Shown: positions 1 to 9,528 of the stretch, in pieces
Position numbering within the stretch: position 1 is the stretch's first letter
How the letters are laid out: every line of letters starts with the position of its first letter
Assembly (NCBI GenBank): GCA_021604005.1
Contig: BQIV01000029.1
Coordinates: forward strand, 1 to 62,846
DNA from: Nitrospirales bacterium
GTDB lineage: Bacteria; Nitrospirota; Nitrospiria; Nitrospirales; UBA8639
Direction: 5' to 3'
Length of the DNA: 62,846 nucleotides
The notes under the pieces: model-generated
Told to the model about the DNA's origin: nothing
Databases searched by the model: none
Seen by the model: the letters and a program-made list of their open reading frames with translations, nothing else
Made by a program: the position numbers and the translations under genes

Positions 1-192
1 ACAGAACAACGTAAACATCTCGCACATTTGGTCGTTCAATTTTGAGAAGTTCAGCCCCCCCTTTGAATGGGCCTTCCCAATCGGCAGGTCGCAATTGGTA
101 TCAGGGGCTTTGATCGTATGCGAGATACAGCCTGTTAGTAATGAGCAAGTTATAATTATTAGCACTGACCGGTTAAACAAAAAACGTTTCAT
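1..192 (-). CDS. Partial lipoprotein, N-terminal 64 residues only
   Basis: Reading leftward from an ATG whose first base is position 192, the frame stays open for 64 codons to the window edge. The product starts MKRFLFNRSVLIIITC and has a lipoprotein signal peptide: a basic n-region, a hydrophobic stretch, then the lipobox LTGC at about residues 19-22. The mature part visible here matches no family I know. It should be an inner- or outer-membrane-anchored lipoprotein whose body lies outside the window. No strong ribosome binding site is visible upstream, so the start rests on the signal peptide. The gene runs in the same direction as the carboxypeptidase at 281-1831, about 90 bases away. Confidence 0.6.
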   Translation of the reverse strand, partial: MKRFLFNRSVLIIITCSLLTGCISHTIKAPDTNCDLPIGKAHSKGGLNFSKLNDQMCEMFTLFC

Positions 193-280
193 TTCTATTG
201 CTAAAATTTTTAAAGGAAAAGGGAGCAATTCATGTGATTATTGCATGTTGAAGACCATACTATGGTCTACTTAGAAAATG

Positions 281-1831
281 TTACATCGAATTCAATTCAT
301 TGATACCATAAAGTTCTTTGAATTTCACCTCTAAATAGTTCAAAAAGGGTTCTGGACTGATGTCCTGTCCCGTCACGCGGCGAATGAGTTCTTCCGGCGG
401 GTATTGCCGTCCCCATCGATGCACATGTTGATTGAGCCACTCTTTGAGTGGGAGCATGTTGCCTTCCGCTATGCCATGTTCAAGATTGGGAATGTCCTGT
501 TTGGCCTGATCATAGAACATCGATGCGTACAGATTTCCTAAGGTATAGGTTGGGAAATACCCGAATGCTCCGAAGGACCAATGCACGTCTTGCAGGACTC
601 CGTTGGTGTCACTGTTTGGTGTAATGTCCAAATAGGCCTGCATTTTTTCATTCCAGATTTCAGGAAGGTCTTCTACATGGATGCGTCCTTCGATGAGGTC
701 AAGCTCTATCTCGAAACGCACCATGACATGCAGATTATAGGTCAATTCATCAGCTTCCACGCGGACGAGGGAGGGTTGGACGTGATTGATTGCCAAGTAA
801 AAATCATCAAATGCGACATCGCGGAGTTGTTCAGGAAATGTCTCTTGCGCAAGGGGAAAGAAATGTTTCCAAAAAGACCGAGATCGGCCGACGGCGTTTT
901 CCCACAGCCTTGACTGACTTTCATGAATGCCGAGCGACACGGCTTCACCGAGTGGCGTGCCGTAATGTTCAGGCAAAAGCCCTTGCTCATACAGGCCATG
1001 ACCACCTTCATGGATACAGCTAAACAAACAGGATTGAACGTCTTTCTCGAACACGCGTGTGGTGACGCGCACGTCGTTGGGATGAAACGAGGTGGTGAAG
1101 GGGTGGGCTGATTGATCTAATCGGCCATGATCGAATCGATACCCCATTGCTTTAAGCACCAGTTCCCCAAACTCAATCTGTTTGGTCTTGTCGAATGATT
1201 GAGTTAGAAGCGCTTGGTTGGGTTTGATCGAAGCCTCAAGCACCTGGTGCAGCAATGAGACCAGACGAGGCCGTAATGTGGAGAACTGAGGTTTCAACGT
1301 TGCGACCGTTGAGCCAGGCTCATATTCATCCAGCAGTGCGTCATACGGGGAATCTGTATATCCAAGATAGTCTGTTTCTTCGACCTTGAGAGAGACGATG
1401 GTGCGAAGATTGGGTAGGAAGGCGAAAAAGTCATTTTTCTTTCTGGCGTCAATCCAAACTTGTTGCGCCAAGGAACATTCACGTTCCAGTGTATTCACAA
1501 AGTCTGAAGGAAGTTTTTTTGCATGATGAAAGTTACGCCAGACTTCTCGGATGAGTGCTTGGGAGGAGTCCAATAACGCTGTTTGGGTCTTTTCGAGAAG
1601 GTGTCCAGTCGGGAGATCGACCCAGGCGCCCAGGAGTTTCTCGGTTTCTGAAGAGATGAGCGCATCATGTGCTAGCGTTTGGAGCGTGGCGATTTGCTCG
1701 GCCCTGGCAGATCCTCCACCGGACGGCATGTACGTTTCCTGGTCCCACGAAAGTACGGCACAGGCATCTTTGAGGTGATGAATCTTGAGTAATTGAGACT
1801 TGAGTTCGTCGAGTGACTTGTCGTCATTCAC
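281..1831 (-). CDS. Carboxypeptidase Taq family (M32) metallopeptidase
   Basis: Predicted cytoplasmic zinc carboxypeptidase of peptidase family M32, which removes C-terminal residues from peptides. The zinc-binding motif HEGGH is at about residues 274-278, followed by the downstream HESQSR signature that supplies the third ligand; both are diagnostic for M32. I chose the GTG at 1831 because AAGGAG lies 8 bases before it and it gives 516 residues, close to the family norm of about 500. An ATG at 1909 would add 26 residues with no family resemblance. The gene has no obvious operon partner: the next gene upstream is divergent (2104). There is no signal peptide. The family assignment is firm; the start is probable. 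Confidence 0.93.
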   Translation of the reverse strand: MNDDKSLDELKSQLLKIHHLKDACAVLSWDQETYMPSGGGSARAEQIATLQTLAHDALISSETEKLLGAWVDLPTGHLLEKTQTALLDSSQALIREVWRNFHHAKKLPSDFVNTLERECSLAQQVWIDARKKNDFFAFLPNLRTIVSLKVEETDYLGYTDSPYDALLDEYEPGSTVATLKPQFSTLRPRLVSLLHQVLEASIKPNQALLTQSFDKTKQIEFGELVLKAMGYRFDHGRLDQSAHPFTTSFHPNDVRVTTRVFEKDVQSCLFSCIHEGGHGLYEQGLLPEHYGTPLGEAVSLGIHESQSRLWENAVGRSRSFWKHFFPLAQETFPEQLRDVAFDDFYLAINHVQPSLVRVEADELTYNLHVMVRFEIELDLIEGRIHVEDLPEIWNEKMQAYLDITPNSDTNGVLQDVHWSFGAFGYFPTYTLGNLYASMFYDQAKQDIPNLEHGIAEGNMLPLKEWLNQHVHRWGRQYPPEELIRRVTGQDISPEPFLNYLEVKFKELYGINELNSM

Positions 1832-2103
1832 AGAACACGCTCCTTGGTTATTGTGTCCGAGTAGTGAAGAAGTTCCAGAAACTGTACGACAGGCATCGTA
1901 GTTTGGCAATGGGAAAATGGCTATAGCTGTTGGACATCCTTTTCGGAGGTTGAAGTCTATTGTGTCCGGTCAAGGGTACGGAACTCACCAATCCAAAGCC
2001 CCGCGGATGGATTCAAGATTATTTCAATCTGTCATGGACTCCAAAGAGAGCGATGGCTATGCTATGATCGTGACGGGTTGAGCTGGAGAGGAAGAATCGA
2101 TAC

Positions 2104-2751
2104 ATGAAATCTTTAGTCTTACCGGAAATTGAAGCCTATGCCGAAGCGCATTCGATGGACGAATCGGATGTGTGCAAGCGGTTGCGCGAAGAAACCTATC
2201 GGACAATGGATGTGCCGCAAATGGTGGTGGGGCCGTTGGAAGGCGCGTTTTTGAAAATGATGACGCGTGTCACGCAGGCTACACGTGTTCTCGAAATTGG
2301 GACATTTACCGGCTATAGTGCGCTTTGTTTTGCTGAAGCGTTGCCTGCTGATGGGCAGGTGGTCACCTGTGATATCGATGTCGAATCGACCGCGTTCGCT
2401 CAACGATATTTTCACGAAAGCCCGCATGGTCGGAAAATTGAGGTCAAATGTGGTCCGGCGTTGGATACGCTTCAGACCCTTTCCGGTCCATTCGACCTTA
2501 TTTTTATCGATGCCGATAAGGAGAACTATGTCCAATATTATCAACGGGCCATGGAACTGTTAACGAATCGCGGCGTGATCCTTATTGACAATGTGCTCTG
2601 GAATGGCGATGTCCTGCAAACTTCGTCAGTTGATGAGTCTACGGCGGCGATTCAAGAGTTGAACCGGGTGGTTCATGCCGACTCTCGTGTGTCCGCCGTG
2701 CTCATGACCATACGGGACGGAGTCCTTGTGATCACGCCTCAAAGCTCGTAA
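2104..2751 (+). CDS. Class I SAM-dependent O-methyltransferase
   Basis: A 215-residue methyltransferase of the caffeoyl-CoA/catechol O-methyltransferase type (Methyltransf_3). The SAM-binding motif I is VLEIGTFTGYSAL in the first third of the protein. The acidic loop after the second strand (VTCDID) and the metal-binding FIDADKENY and LIDNVLW segments follow in the usual order. These enzymes methylate a hydroxyl of a small aromatic or similar substrate using Mg2+; the substrate here cannot be read from sequence. The stop codon is about 10 bases before the start of the permease gene that follows, so the two are probably co-transcribed. Length and motif order are normal. Confidence 0.88.
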   Translation: MKSLVLPEIEAYAEAHSMDESDVCKRLREETYRTMDVPQMVVGPLEGAFLKMMTRVTQATRVLEIGTFTGYSALCFAEALPADGQVVTCDIDVESTAFAQRYFHESPHGRKIEVKCGPALDTLQTLSGPFDLIFIDADKENYVQYYQRAMELLTNRGVILIDNVLWNGDVLQTSSVDESTAAIQELNRVVHADSRVSAVLMTIRDGVLVITPQSS

Positions 2752-2761
2752 GGTGGAAGTG

Positions 2762-3445
2762 ATGGATCATGTACTACTCACGTCATTATTACTGGGGTTA
2801 GCCTTGGGGGTTGCGCATGCCCTGGATCCTGACCATCTGGTTGCTGTGGGGACGTTAGCCGCGGAATCGAAGAATCTCCGTCGTTCTGCACAGCTAGGCG
2901 TTATCTGGGGTGTTGGTCATACCTGTGCCTTGGGATTGATCGGTGGGCTCGTCTTGAGTGTAAAGTGGACGATTTCCGAACAGCTTGCAGCCGGGCTGGA
3001 GGCGGTTGTTGGGGTGATGATCCTCGCGCTTGGCGTGCACCTTCTTTGGCGATGCTGGCAACCCTGGACCGTGCATGTGCACGAGCATCATCATGATGGG
3101 GTGACTCATTCACATGTGCATCTTCATGGTCACGATCAGAACGCACACCGGCATCATATACTCGGTTCGCAAGTGAAAGCCTTAACGGTCGGGTTTATCC
3201 ATGGCATGGCCGGAAGTGCGGCTCTGAGTTTAGCGGTGATGACCACGATGCCTTCCTTGGTAATGGGAATAAGCTATATCGCCATATTCGGTCTCGGCTC
3301 GATTGGCGGCATGTTGCTTATGAGTACAGTCATCGGTCTTCCATTTGTGTGCGTTCCAGGAACATGGCATCACAATATGAAGGTCAGCGCTGCGCTTCTG
3401 GCCATCGGGTTTGGTGGGTATTTCACGTGGTCGGTTCTTGGGTAA
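2762..3445 (+). CDS. UreH/NiCoT-like nickel-cobalt permease family protein
   Basis: An integral membrane protein of about 227 residues with five to six hydrophobic segments. The first segment carries HALDPDH, the metal-binding HX4DH signature of NiCoT/UreH-type transporters. A central loop is very rich in histidine (about residues 100-135), typical of metal-handling permeases such as RcnA and UreH-like proteins. The likely role is transport of nickel or cobalt across the inner membrane, which could supply cobalt for cobalamin, needed by the class II ribonucleotide reductase at 58425-61964; that link is inference. A GTG at 2753 is possible, but the ATG at 2762 is better placed after the AGGTGG stretch. 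It follows the methyltransferase gene almost directly. Confidence 0.82.
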   Translation: MDHVLLTSLLLGLALGVAHALDPDHLVAVGTLAAESKNLRRSAQLGVIWGVGHTCALGLIGGLVLSVKWTISEQLAAGLEAVVGVMILALGVHLLWRCWQPWTVHVHEHHHDGVTHSHVHLHGHDQNAHRHHILGSQVKALTVGFIHGMAGSAALSLAVMTTMPSLVMGISYIAIFGLGSIGGMLLMSTVIGLPFVCVPGTWHHNMKVSAALLAIGFGGYFTWSVLG

Positions 3446-4118
<673 letters not shown>

Positions 4119-5126
4119 ATGATAAGTACCAAACGAGTATCTATTAGCCCCACGTCGGAGTTCGCCAAATTTCCAGAGAACAAATCCTTTATTGACGTAG
4201 CCATTGCTGCTGTCAACCGAGCGAGGCATGTTCCGTGTGCCATGCAATACTTCAGTGCTCGAGATACAAGACCCAGTGAATACTGTAAAGAGCGTGTCCG
4301 AGAGTGTGAGGTTTATGTCGGCCTGATTGGTTTTCGTTATGGTTCGCTTGTACGGGATCGTCCTGAACTATCTTATACTAAACTCGAATTTGAGGCTGCC
4401 TCGGAAGTCCCTGCAATTACACGATTAGTATTTATACTCAATGATGATGCGTCCGTACCGCAGGATACTTTCAATGACTTGATGTCTGGCAACCGTCAGA
4501 AAGCATTCCGAGAAAAATTGAAAGACTGCGGCATTATGTGCAGCCTTTTCAGGGATATACACGAACTTGAGTTGGGGATCTATCAGGCTCTGACAGAGCT
4601 TCCTGAATCGGAGATTAGCAATGAAAATTCTATCGAAGGGTTGCCTGTAGAATTGTTGACCGCCCTCATCAAAGATTGTCCCGATGGACTTTGCTCAAAA
4701 CGTTACAAATTACCAGAACTTTTAGAAATGTTCCCTAGTCACTCAAAGGAAGTGATACAGGATGCTAGTTATGATCTGAAAAGACTCGGTTTATTGGAAG
4801 TCCAAGAGGCATTTTATGTCTGGGAGATAAGGCTTCTACCAGAAGCTTATGAGCAGGTTGATCCTCAGATAATGGGATGGGATCCCAAAGAAGATGCGGT
4901 AGTGCTCGCCAAGTTGATGATAGATACGAATGAGGGGAGCGCATCTAGCCTACAAGAGCAGTTAAGGTGGGAAAGGCGTCGGTTTAATCCGGCGCAGCGG
5001 ATCATCGTGGATGAAGTTCCTTACGGCTGTGTCAGCCGTCACTGTCAACCTGATTATGTGGCCAGTTGGGTGGCTCTCACGCCAGAGTTTCTAGCTGCCT
5101 TAAAGCGTTTGGTTCAAGGTCGTTAA
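4119..5126 (+). CDS. DUF4062 domain protein with C-terminal winged-helix-like region
   Basis: A 335-residue protein. Residues 1 to about 110 match the DUF4062 pattern: a short strand with RVSISPTSEF, then a FSARDTRPSEYCKERV segment, then the hallmark CEVYVGLIGFRYGS, and finally YTKLEFEAA. DUF4062 is an alpha/beta domain often found at the N-terminus of STAND NTPases and other multi-domain proteins, where it is thought to act as an effector or signalling module. Here no NTPase follows. Residues of about 170-250 look like a small helical DNA-binding or winged-helix segment, and the rest is unrecognised. There is no signal peptide or membrane segment. It stands alone in an AT-richer patch beside a decayed toxin-antitoxin pair, suggesting acquired DNA. 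The precise function is unknown. Confidence 0.65.
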   Translation: MISTKRVSISPTSEFAKFPENKSFIDVAIAAVNRARHVPCAMQYFSARDTRPSEYCKERVRECEVYVGLIGFRYGSLVRDRPELSYTKLEFEAASEVPAITRLVFILNDDASVPQDTFNDLMSGNRQKAFREKLKDCGIMCSLFRDIHELELGIYQALTELPESEISNENSIEGLPVELLTALIKDCPDGLCSKRYKLPELLEMFPSHSKEVIQDASYDLKRLGLLEVQEAFYVWEIRLLPEAYEQVDPQIMGWDPKEDAVVLAKLMIDTNEGSASSLQEQLRWERRRFNPAQRIIVDEVPYGCVSRHCQPDYVASWVALTPEFLAALKRLVQGR

Positions 5127-5254
5127 ATTATACCTCAAATGAGGAAATATTTATGTTGAAAGTGCGAGTTTAGTTATAAATGGCTGGGAGAGATACAGCA
5201 AACATATTGAGTGGAATGCTTGTCAATCATATTGGGGTGAGGTCTCCTTCATGT

Positions 5255-5493
5255 ATGTCTAGTGAAGAATTATTAACCCGCATTACAATTGATCCTCGCC
5301 TGTGTCATGGGAAACCGTGTATTCGTGGGCTGCGGTACCCTGTAGAGTGGGTGTTAGAACTTCTGAGTATCGGCATGTCGACGGAGCAAATTTTGGCCGA
5401 CTATCCTGATTTGCAGGAAGCCGATATTCAGGCTGTTTTGCTTTTGGGGCCCGGCTTAGCCGTGTGCAACGGATTGAGCCCGTAGTTGGGTGA
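5255..5493 (+). pseudogene. DUF433 antitoxin-like gene, frameshifted near its 3' end
   Basis: The frame from the ATG at 5255 encodes a DUF433 protein: LLTRITIDPRLCHGKPCIRG, then a helix-turn-helix-like region with GMSTEQILADYPDLQEADI. After AVLL the current frame gives an unrelated tail and stops at 5485. Shifting back one base at the T4G4 run (5442-5449) restores the family-like tail FGARLSRVQRIEPVVG and ends at a TGA at 5491-5493. That TGA overlaps the GTG start of the toxin-like gene by 4 bases, the normal arrangement of DUF433/DUF5615 pairs. A one-base deletion in the run is the simplest explanation. The heptamer T TTG GGG in the reading frame is also a possible -1 slippage site. Confidence 0.72.
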
Positions 5494-5806
5494 AGTTTCT
5501 TCTTGATGCACATCTTCCACGACGTCTTGCCAAACAGTTGAATGCCGCTGGTCACAATGCTGTTCATACCATAGACCTTTCCCAGGGGAACCAAACACCC
5601 GATGACATCTGACAGCTTTGTCATTCAACGAGCAGCGTGTCATGGTGACGAAGGATACCGATTTCGTTACAACGTTTCTCTTAAAAAGAATGCCTCCGAA
5701 ACTCCTGTTAATTTCTACTAGCAACATTAATAATGATGACCTCCTTCAACTCTTTTTTCAAATTTACCGTATCTGGAGACCGCGTTACGGGAGTTTGACT
5801 TCGTAG
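5490..5806 (+). pseudogene. DUF5615 PIN-like toxin gene, frameshifted
   Basis: From the GTG at 5490 the frame gives VKFLLDAHLPRRLAKQLNAA, then GHNAVHTIDLSQGNQTPDD, and hits TGA at 5610-5612. The neighbouring frame continues the same protein: LSFNEQRVMVTKDTDFV, then PPKLLLISTSNINNDDL. Together these match the DUF5615 PIN-like ribonuclease fold, including the VTKDTDF acidic motif. One base has been lost between about 5604 and 5609. DUF5615 proteins usually pair with DUF433 proteins as toxin and antitoxin, and the remains of that partner lie directly upstream. With both genes broken, the module is probably inactive. The tail after about 5770 may be unrelated to the family. Confidence 0.72.
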
Positions 5807-6005
5807 AGTTAAGCCGCACAACGGTCACGATTCACAGTTAAAGCATTTTCTTCTATAAAAGCCTGCCAAATTACTCCCTTCATTCTTCGGTGGCCTTATC
5901 GTTGTTTAACTTTTTTCAATACATTTTTGCATCACTCCTGCAGGCTCTAGCCGTCCCAATATAGTTTTTAAACTTTTCATTAAGACCTATTTTTCTGGAA
6001 AGTGC

Positions 6006-6217
6006 TATAGTCGTTTCAGTTATACCGAAACGATCAAGAGTCACCGTGTACACGTTTGCCATCCAATACGTGAGAAGAAACGTCAAGCATGGTCAATCAA
6101 CCCAAGCGGGTATAATCTTTCGATGTTTAGCGCTTGATACCAAGTTGAATAACTAGACCGAATTGAGCTTTGCTATCGTTGTATGTTCCTATTTAGAACG
6201 TATGTGGATTCGCTATA
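6006..6217. repeat. MITE-like element, divergent copy D
   Basis: The element starts TATAGTCGTTTCAGTTAT and ends GTATGTGGATTCGCTATA, the same ends as the copies at 55837, 57360 and 20906 (this copy is in the orientation of 57360). The 212-base interior is only weakly similar to those copies, for example around GCGGGTATAAT. It has no coding capacity, which fits a non-autonomous miniature element. Confidence 0.65.
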
Positions 6218-6300
6218 GTGCGGAGGAGCTTTTGCTTAAGAACATGGCGCCTTCTCATTCCCTCATTGATCGTATGCCTTTCTTATCGTCCTAGGTTTTT

Positions 6301-6520
6301 GCTCTCTGCCGGGGTTCGTCCCGGCGACCGAGGCCCTTTTGTTTCGGCAAAAGGACCCAAAACCATGAACGCCCAGGCCAGGCTCATTTGATGAGATGAA
6401 CACCATTTGGTGGGGCGGGCTAACTCGCTGCGCTCAAACAAGCCCGCCCAGTATGAGAGGCGTTCACTCAACGGACTGGCCTGCAGGCGTCAGAGCATAG
6501 GTACTAAGGAAAAGTTAAAA
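6301..6520 (-). repeat. Dispersed repeat R2 with GC-rich palindrome, copy a
   Basis: On the minus strand this copy shares long blocks with 12443-13036 and 62636-62846: the GACGCCTGCAGGC block, the GGCGGGCT...AGCCCGCC stem-loop with GTTTGAGCGCAGCGAG in the loop, and a GCCGGGACGAACCCCGGC palindrome. It lies in the gap between 5807 and 6623, which otherwise shows only the MITE-like copy at 6006-6217 and no gene. The stem-loop resembles REP sequences. No transposase is attached. Confidence 0.75.
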
Positions 6521-6623
6521 AGCTATACCTTCTGTATAAATAAACCGCAATTCAACCGAATGTGCTATTTCGAAATAAAAAAAACTTGAAGGAGGGGTAA
6601 GAATTGATGGACTGGAGTCGCCA

Positions 6624-8573
6624 TTAATCCACAACAGGAAGAACAAGGTGTGAAGAATATGGCGGAGCACGATGAATCGTCAAGCTGGGATTTTTCCCTG
6701 GCAGGATGGCAAAGTGATCTTTGTCAGCCCCGGCAATCGCCAGGCGGATTCGATGGCCTTGTTGAAATTGATAGGATGTCGGAAGAAGGTCGAATGTCAG
6801 TTCGGTGACTTTGCCGGGTACGAGTGGCGATGCGTGTTGGCGAGTGAACGTTCTATATGGAATACCATTGGGATAGTCTTTGGGAGAGGTCAGGATTTTT
6901 CTATGCAGCGCTCGTAGCTGTCCTTCTGTGACGTAGGTTGCAGTTCCGGTTTCATTGATATCTTCAAGATAGGCAAAGACGGTGGCATCAGTTGTATCTG
7001 CGCTCAGATACACTGTCACGAGTGGATGCCCTGTGACTTCCATGGCGCGTTCCAGCGGCCTCGACGTGTAGAATAGCATATGGTTGGAGTTGTGGTGGCG
7101 GTCGGCATAGGGCGTGTCTAGAGGTTTCCCAATCAATGCATCCCAACGGCTGTTGCGTCCGGTTCCGACCGATGCGTTCACGACATAGAGATCCGTGGCC
7201 GTATCTTTTTCCGGGTGACGTGTCGTGAGTTGATGATCGGATCCTAAATAATAGTGGAAATTTGGCGTTGCAGGCGGCCACGTCTCACTTGCGTTCCACT
7301 GTTCTTTGCCCATGGTAAAGTAATGGATCGGTGCTTCTTCCTGTATGCCCGTGTCGATGTCTTGAAGATGATAGTCAAAAAACTTCAAAAGCTCTCCTTG
7401 GTGATCGAATGCAGATGGTCCACTATTGAATGGACTGATATTTCGCTTTCCACCGTGATCCCACGGTCCTACAATGAGTTTGTTGCCGGCTGCGTTGTGT
7501 CGAAGGTGCCGTTTGATTGCGGCCAATTGATAGCCTCCATCAAACCACCCGCTATAGCTATAGATAGCGGCGCCGGAGTCGGCAATTTCATTGGCGTAGG
7601 TTTGCGTACTCAAATGGTCGATGCTGGGTATGGCCTTTGATAGGGGAGTATCATCGCGAAAGGTGAGTCCGAGTGCTTGGGTGTGTGGGCTCCAGTTTGC
7701 TTGATGTTCCGTGAGCGCAGAGGCCAGAAGTAAGTGGCCACCGTCCTTATCCACAGGGCTCACACCATGTACAAACATTCGTGTAATCCAGCTACTGAAC
7801 GGGAGTTGATTGTGGTCAAGCTGATTATTGATATACGTCCAAGTTTTGGTAAACCAACTCAGGTGAATGCCGCCGGGAAAGGCAATTTCCGGGTACAAAT
7901 CATATCCAGAAAACAGTGGGGCCACGGCCTTCACCGCTGAGTGTTTGTTGACGAGCAGCATTTCCGCGGCGGCTCCGCCATAGGAAACTCCGAGTGCTCC
8001 GACTCGTCCATTCGACCACGGTTGCCGTATGATCCACTCGACAATGTCGGCGCCGTCGTGAATTTCGTTTGGCGTATAGGCATAGGGCCGCGATCCGAAC
8101 GACGCCCCCGAGCCTCGTACGTCCACATCGATCCATACATATCCATTGGCAAGAAAGCGGGTTGCATAGACTCCCATTAACCCGCGCGGCTTTTTAGCTA
8201 TAAAGAGCGACAGGGGCCACCGGTAGTCAATTGATCGCCAGTAACGCGTTTGGTGCAGAATGGTGGGGTTGCGGGTGCTTTGGGTTCTCTTGCTGGGTTG
8301 ATAGATCGTGATCGCTATGTCAACGCCATCCGACATGGTGAGATAACGGGAAGTCCGCGTGTACTCGGGGTGTTCTGACAATGCCTGGCCATGATAGGGA
8401 CGAGGAATCGACTGTGCGGCGTCGGTAAGTGCGGAAGCTGGAGAGAAACTGCCTGACCAGAGAATCACACAGGCAAGGGTCAGAGAAGAAACTTTGGGGT
8501 CCCACAATCGGAGTGCCCGTGATATGGTAACGACAGTGTTGTGGAACACGATCATTGTTGAACGTTGGACCAT
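6624..8573 (-). CDS. CocE/NonD family hydrolase (peptidase S15-like), exported
   Basis: A 649-residue serine hydrolase of the X-Pro dipeptidyl-peptidase/CocE group. The nucleophile motif GVSYGG places the catalytic serine near residue 197. DVRGSGAS just before it forms the oxyanion region; WFDGGY and GPWDHGG supply the acid and histidine. A C-terminal jelly-roll domain (PGKVTELTFDLLP region) is typical of the family. A hydrophobic segment at residues 30-49 ending near ASA suggests secretion to the periplasm after a longish n-region. These enzymes hydrolyse peptides, esters or amides of acyl compounds; the substrate is not predictable here. It is divergent from the HAD gene at 8789, with a shared promoter region of about 215 bases. 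Confidence 0.88.
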   Translation of the reverse strand: MVQRSTMIVFHNTVVTISRALRLWDPKVSSLTLACVILWSGSFSPASALTDAAQSIPRPYHGQALSEHPEYTRTSRYLTMSDGVDIAITIYQPSKRTQSTRNPTILHQTRYWRSIDYRWPLSLFIAKKPRGLMGVYATRFLANGYVWIDVDVRGSGASFGSRPYAYTPNEIHDGADIVEWIIRQPWSNGRVGALGVSYGGAAAEMLLVNKHSAVKAVAPLFSGYDLYPEIAFPGGIHLSWFTKTWTYINNQLDHNQLPFSSWITRMFVHGVSPVDKDGGHLLLASALTEHQANWSPHTQALGLTFRDDTPLSKAIPSIDHLSTQTYANEIADSGAAIYSYSGWFDGGYQLAAIKRHLRHNAAGNKLIVGPWDHGGKRNISPFNSGPSAFDHQGELLKFFDYHLQDIDTGIQEEAPIHYFTMGKEQWNASETWPPATPNFHYYLGSDHQLTTRHPEKDTATDLYVVNASVGTGRNSRWDALIGKPLDTPYADRHHNSNHMLFYTSRPLERAMEVTGHPLVTVYLSADTTDATVFAYLEDINETGTATYVTEGQLRALHRKILTSPKDYPNGIPYRTFTRQHASPLVPGKVTELTFDLLPTSYQFQQGHRIRLAIAGADKDHFAILPGKNPSLTIHRAPPYSSHLVLPVVD

Positions 8574-8788
8574 CAGATAACGATACGAAGGCTGGCAGCC
8601 AGTATGCTGCTGCCGGCGGCATCTTGAATGCGCGCGAATGTGAGACCGCTATCGTTTGAGGTGTAAAGAATGTATGTATCATACAGGCAATACGTGTTCT
8701 GAGCTACTCTTCCTGGATGTTGTTTTGGTCGTCAGGCATTGTTTGTTCATCTGAATGGTCTGTATCTGACACGTAAAGGGGGGTCTGA

Positions 8789-9475
8789 ATGGAGAGTCAT
8801 CATCATTCGCCGGCAATTGAAGCCGTCGCGTTTGACCTTGATGGGTTGATGGTGAATACGGAAGAACTCTACACCGAAGTTGGTGGAGTGCTATTGGCAC
8901 GGCGCGGTCAGCAGGTGACTCGCGAGTTACTTGATAAGATGATGGGACGTCAAAGTTCCGTGGCCTTACAAGTGATGATTGATTGGCATCAGCTCGATGC
9001 CACCGTTGCGCAGCTACAAGAAGAATCGGATGAAATTTTTTCCAGATTATTAGAGGATCGGTTAGCTCCAATGCCGGGGTTGTTCTCGTTATTCACAAAG
9101 TTAGAGACGTACAAGATTCCGAAAGCCGTGACAACCAGCAGCCGACGGAAGTTTGTCACGCGTGTACTCGATCTGCTCGGTGCCGCGGACCGCTTCCAAT
9201 TTCTCTTGACGGCAGAAGATATAATCCATGGCAAGCCGGATCCGGAAATTTATCGAAAAGCCGCGCAACGGTTTCAAGTTGATCCGGCGCGTATGCTGGT
9301 GCTGGAAGACAGTGAAATCGGTTGCCGCGCGGCGATGGCGGCCGGCGCTTATACAGTTGCCGTTCCGGGCAAACATAGTCAAAATCATTGTTTCTCCGGT
9401 GTGAACCTCATAGCAACGAGTTTGTCAGATCCGGTGATTGATCGCGCATTACCGTTTGAAGTCCATTCACGGTGA
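8789..9475 (+). CDS. HAD-superfamily phosphatase/phosphomutase (beta-PGM-like)
   Basis: A 228-residue haloacid dehalogenase-family enzyme of subfamily IA. Motif I is FDLDGLMVNTE (nucleophile Asp16, Asp18). A helical cap follows, then motif II in TTSSRR, the lysine motif HGKPDPEIY, and motif IV in VLEDSEIGCRAA. The order and DG[LV]xxxTE pattern match the beta-phosphoglucomutase/phosphatase group (YcjU, YniC-like). It dephosphorylates or isomerises a small sugar phosphate in the cytoplasm; the substrate is unknown. The membrane hydrolase gene at 9529 follows about 50 bases on in the same direction and may share its transcript. Confidence 0.88.
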   Translation: MESHHHSPAIEAVAFDLDGLMVNTEELYTEVGGVLLARRGQQVTRELLDKMMGRQSSVALQVMIDWHQLDATVAQLQEESDEIFSRLLEDRLAPMPGLFSLFTKLETYKIPKAVTTSSRRKFVTRVLDLLGAADRFQFLLTAEDIIHGKPDPEIYRKAAQRFQVDPARMLVLEDSEIGCRAAMAAGAYTVAVPGKHSQNHCFSGVNLIATSLSDPVIDRALPFEVHSR

Positions 9476-9528
9476 GGCGACGCCGATGAAAGACCGATTG
9501 TATCGCGAACCGTGGCTGCACGGATTAC

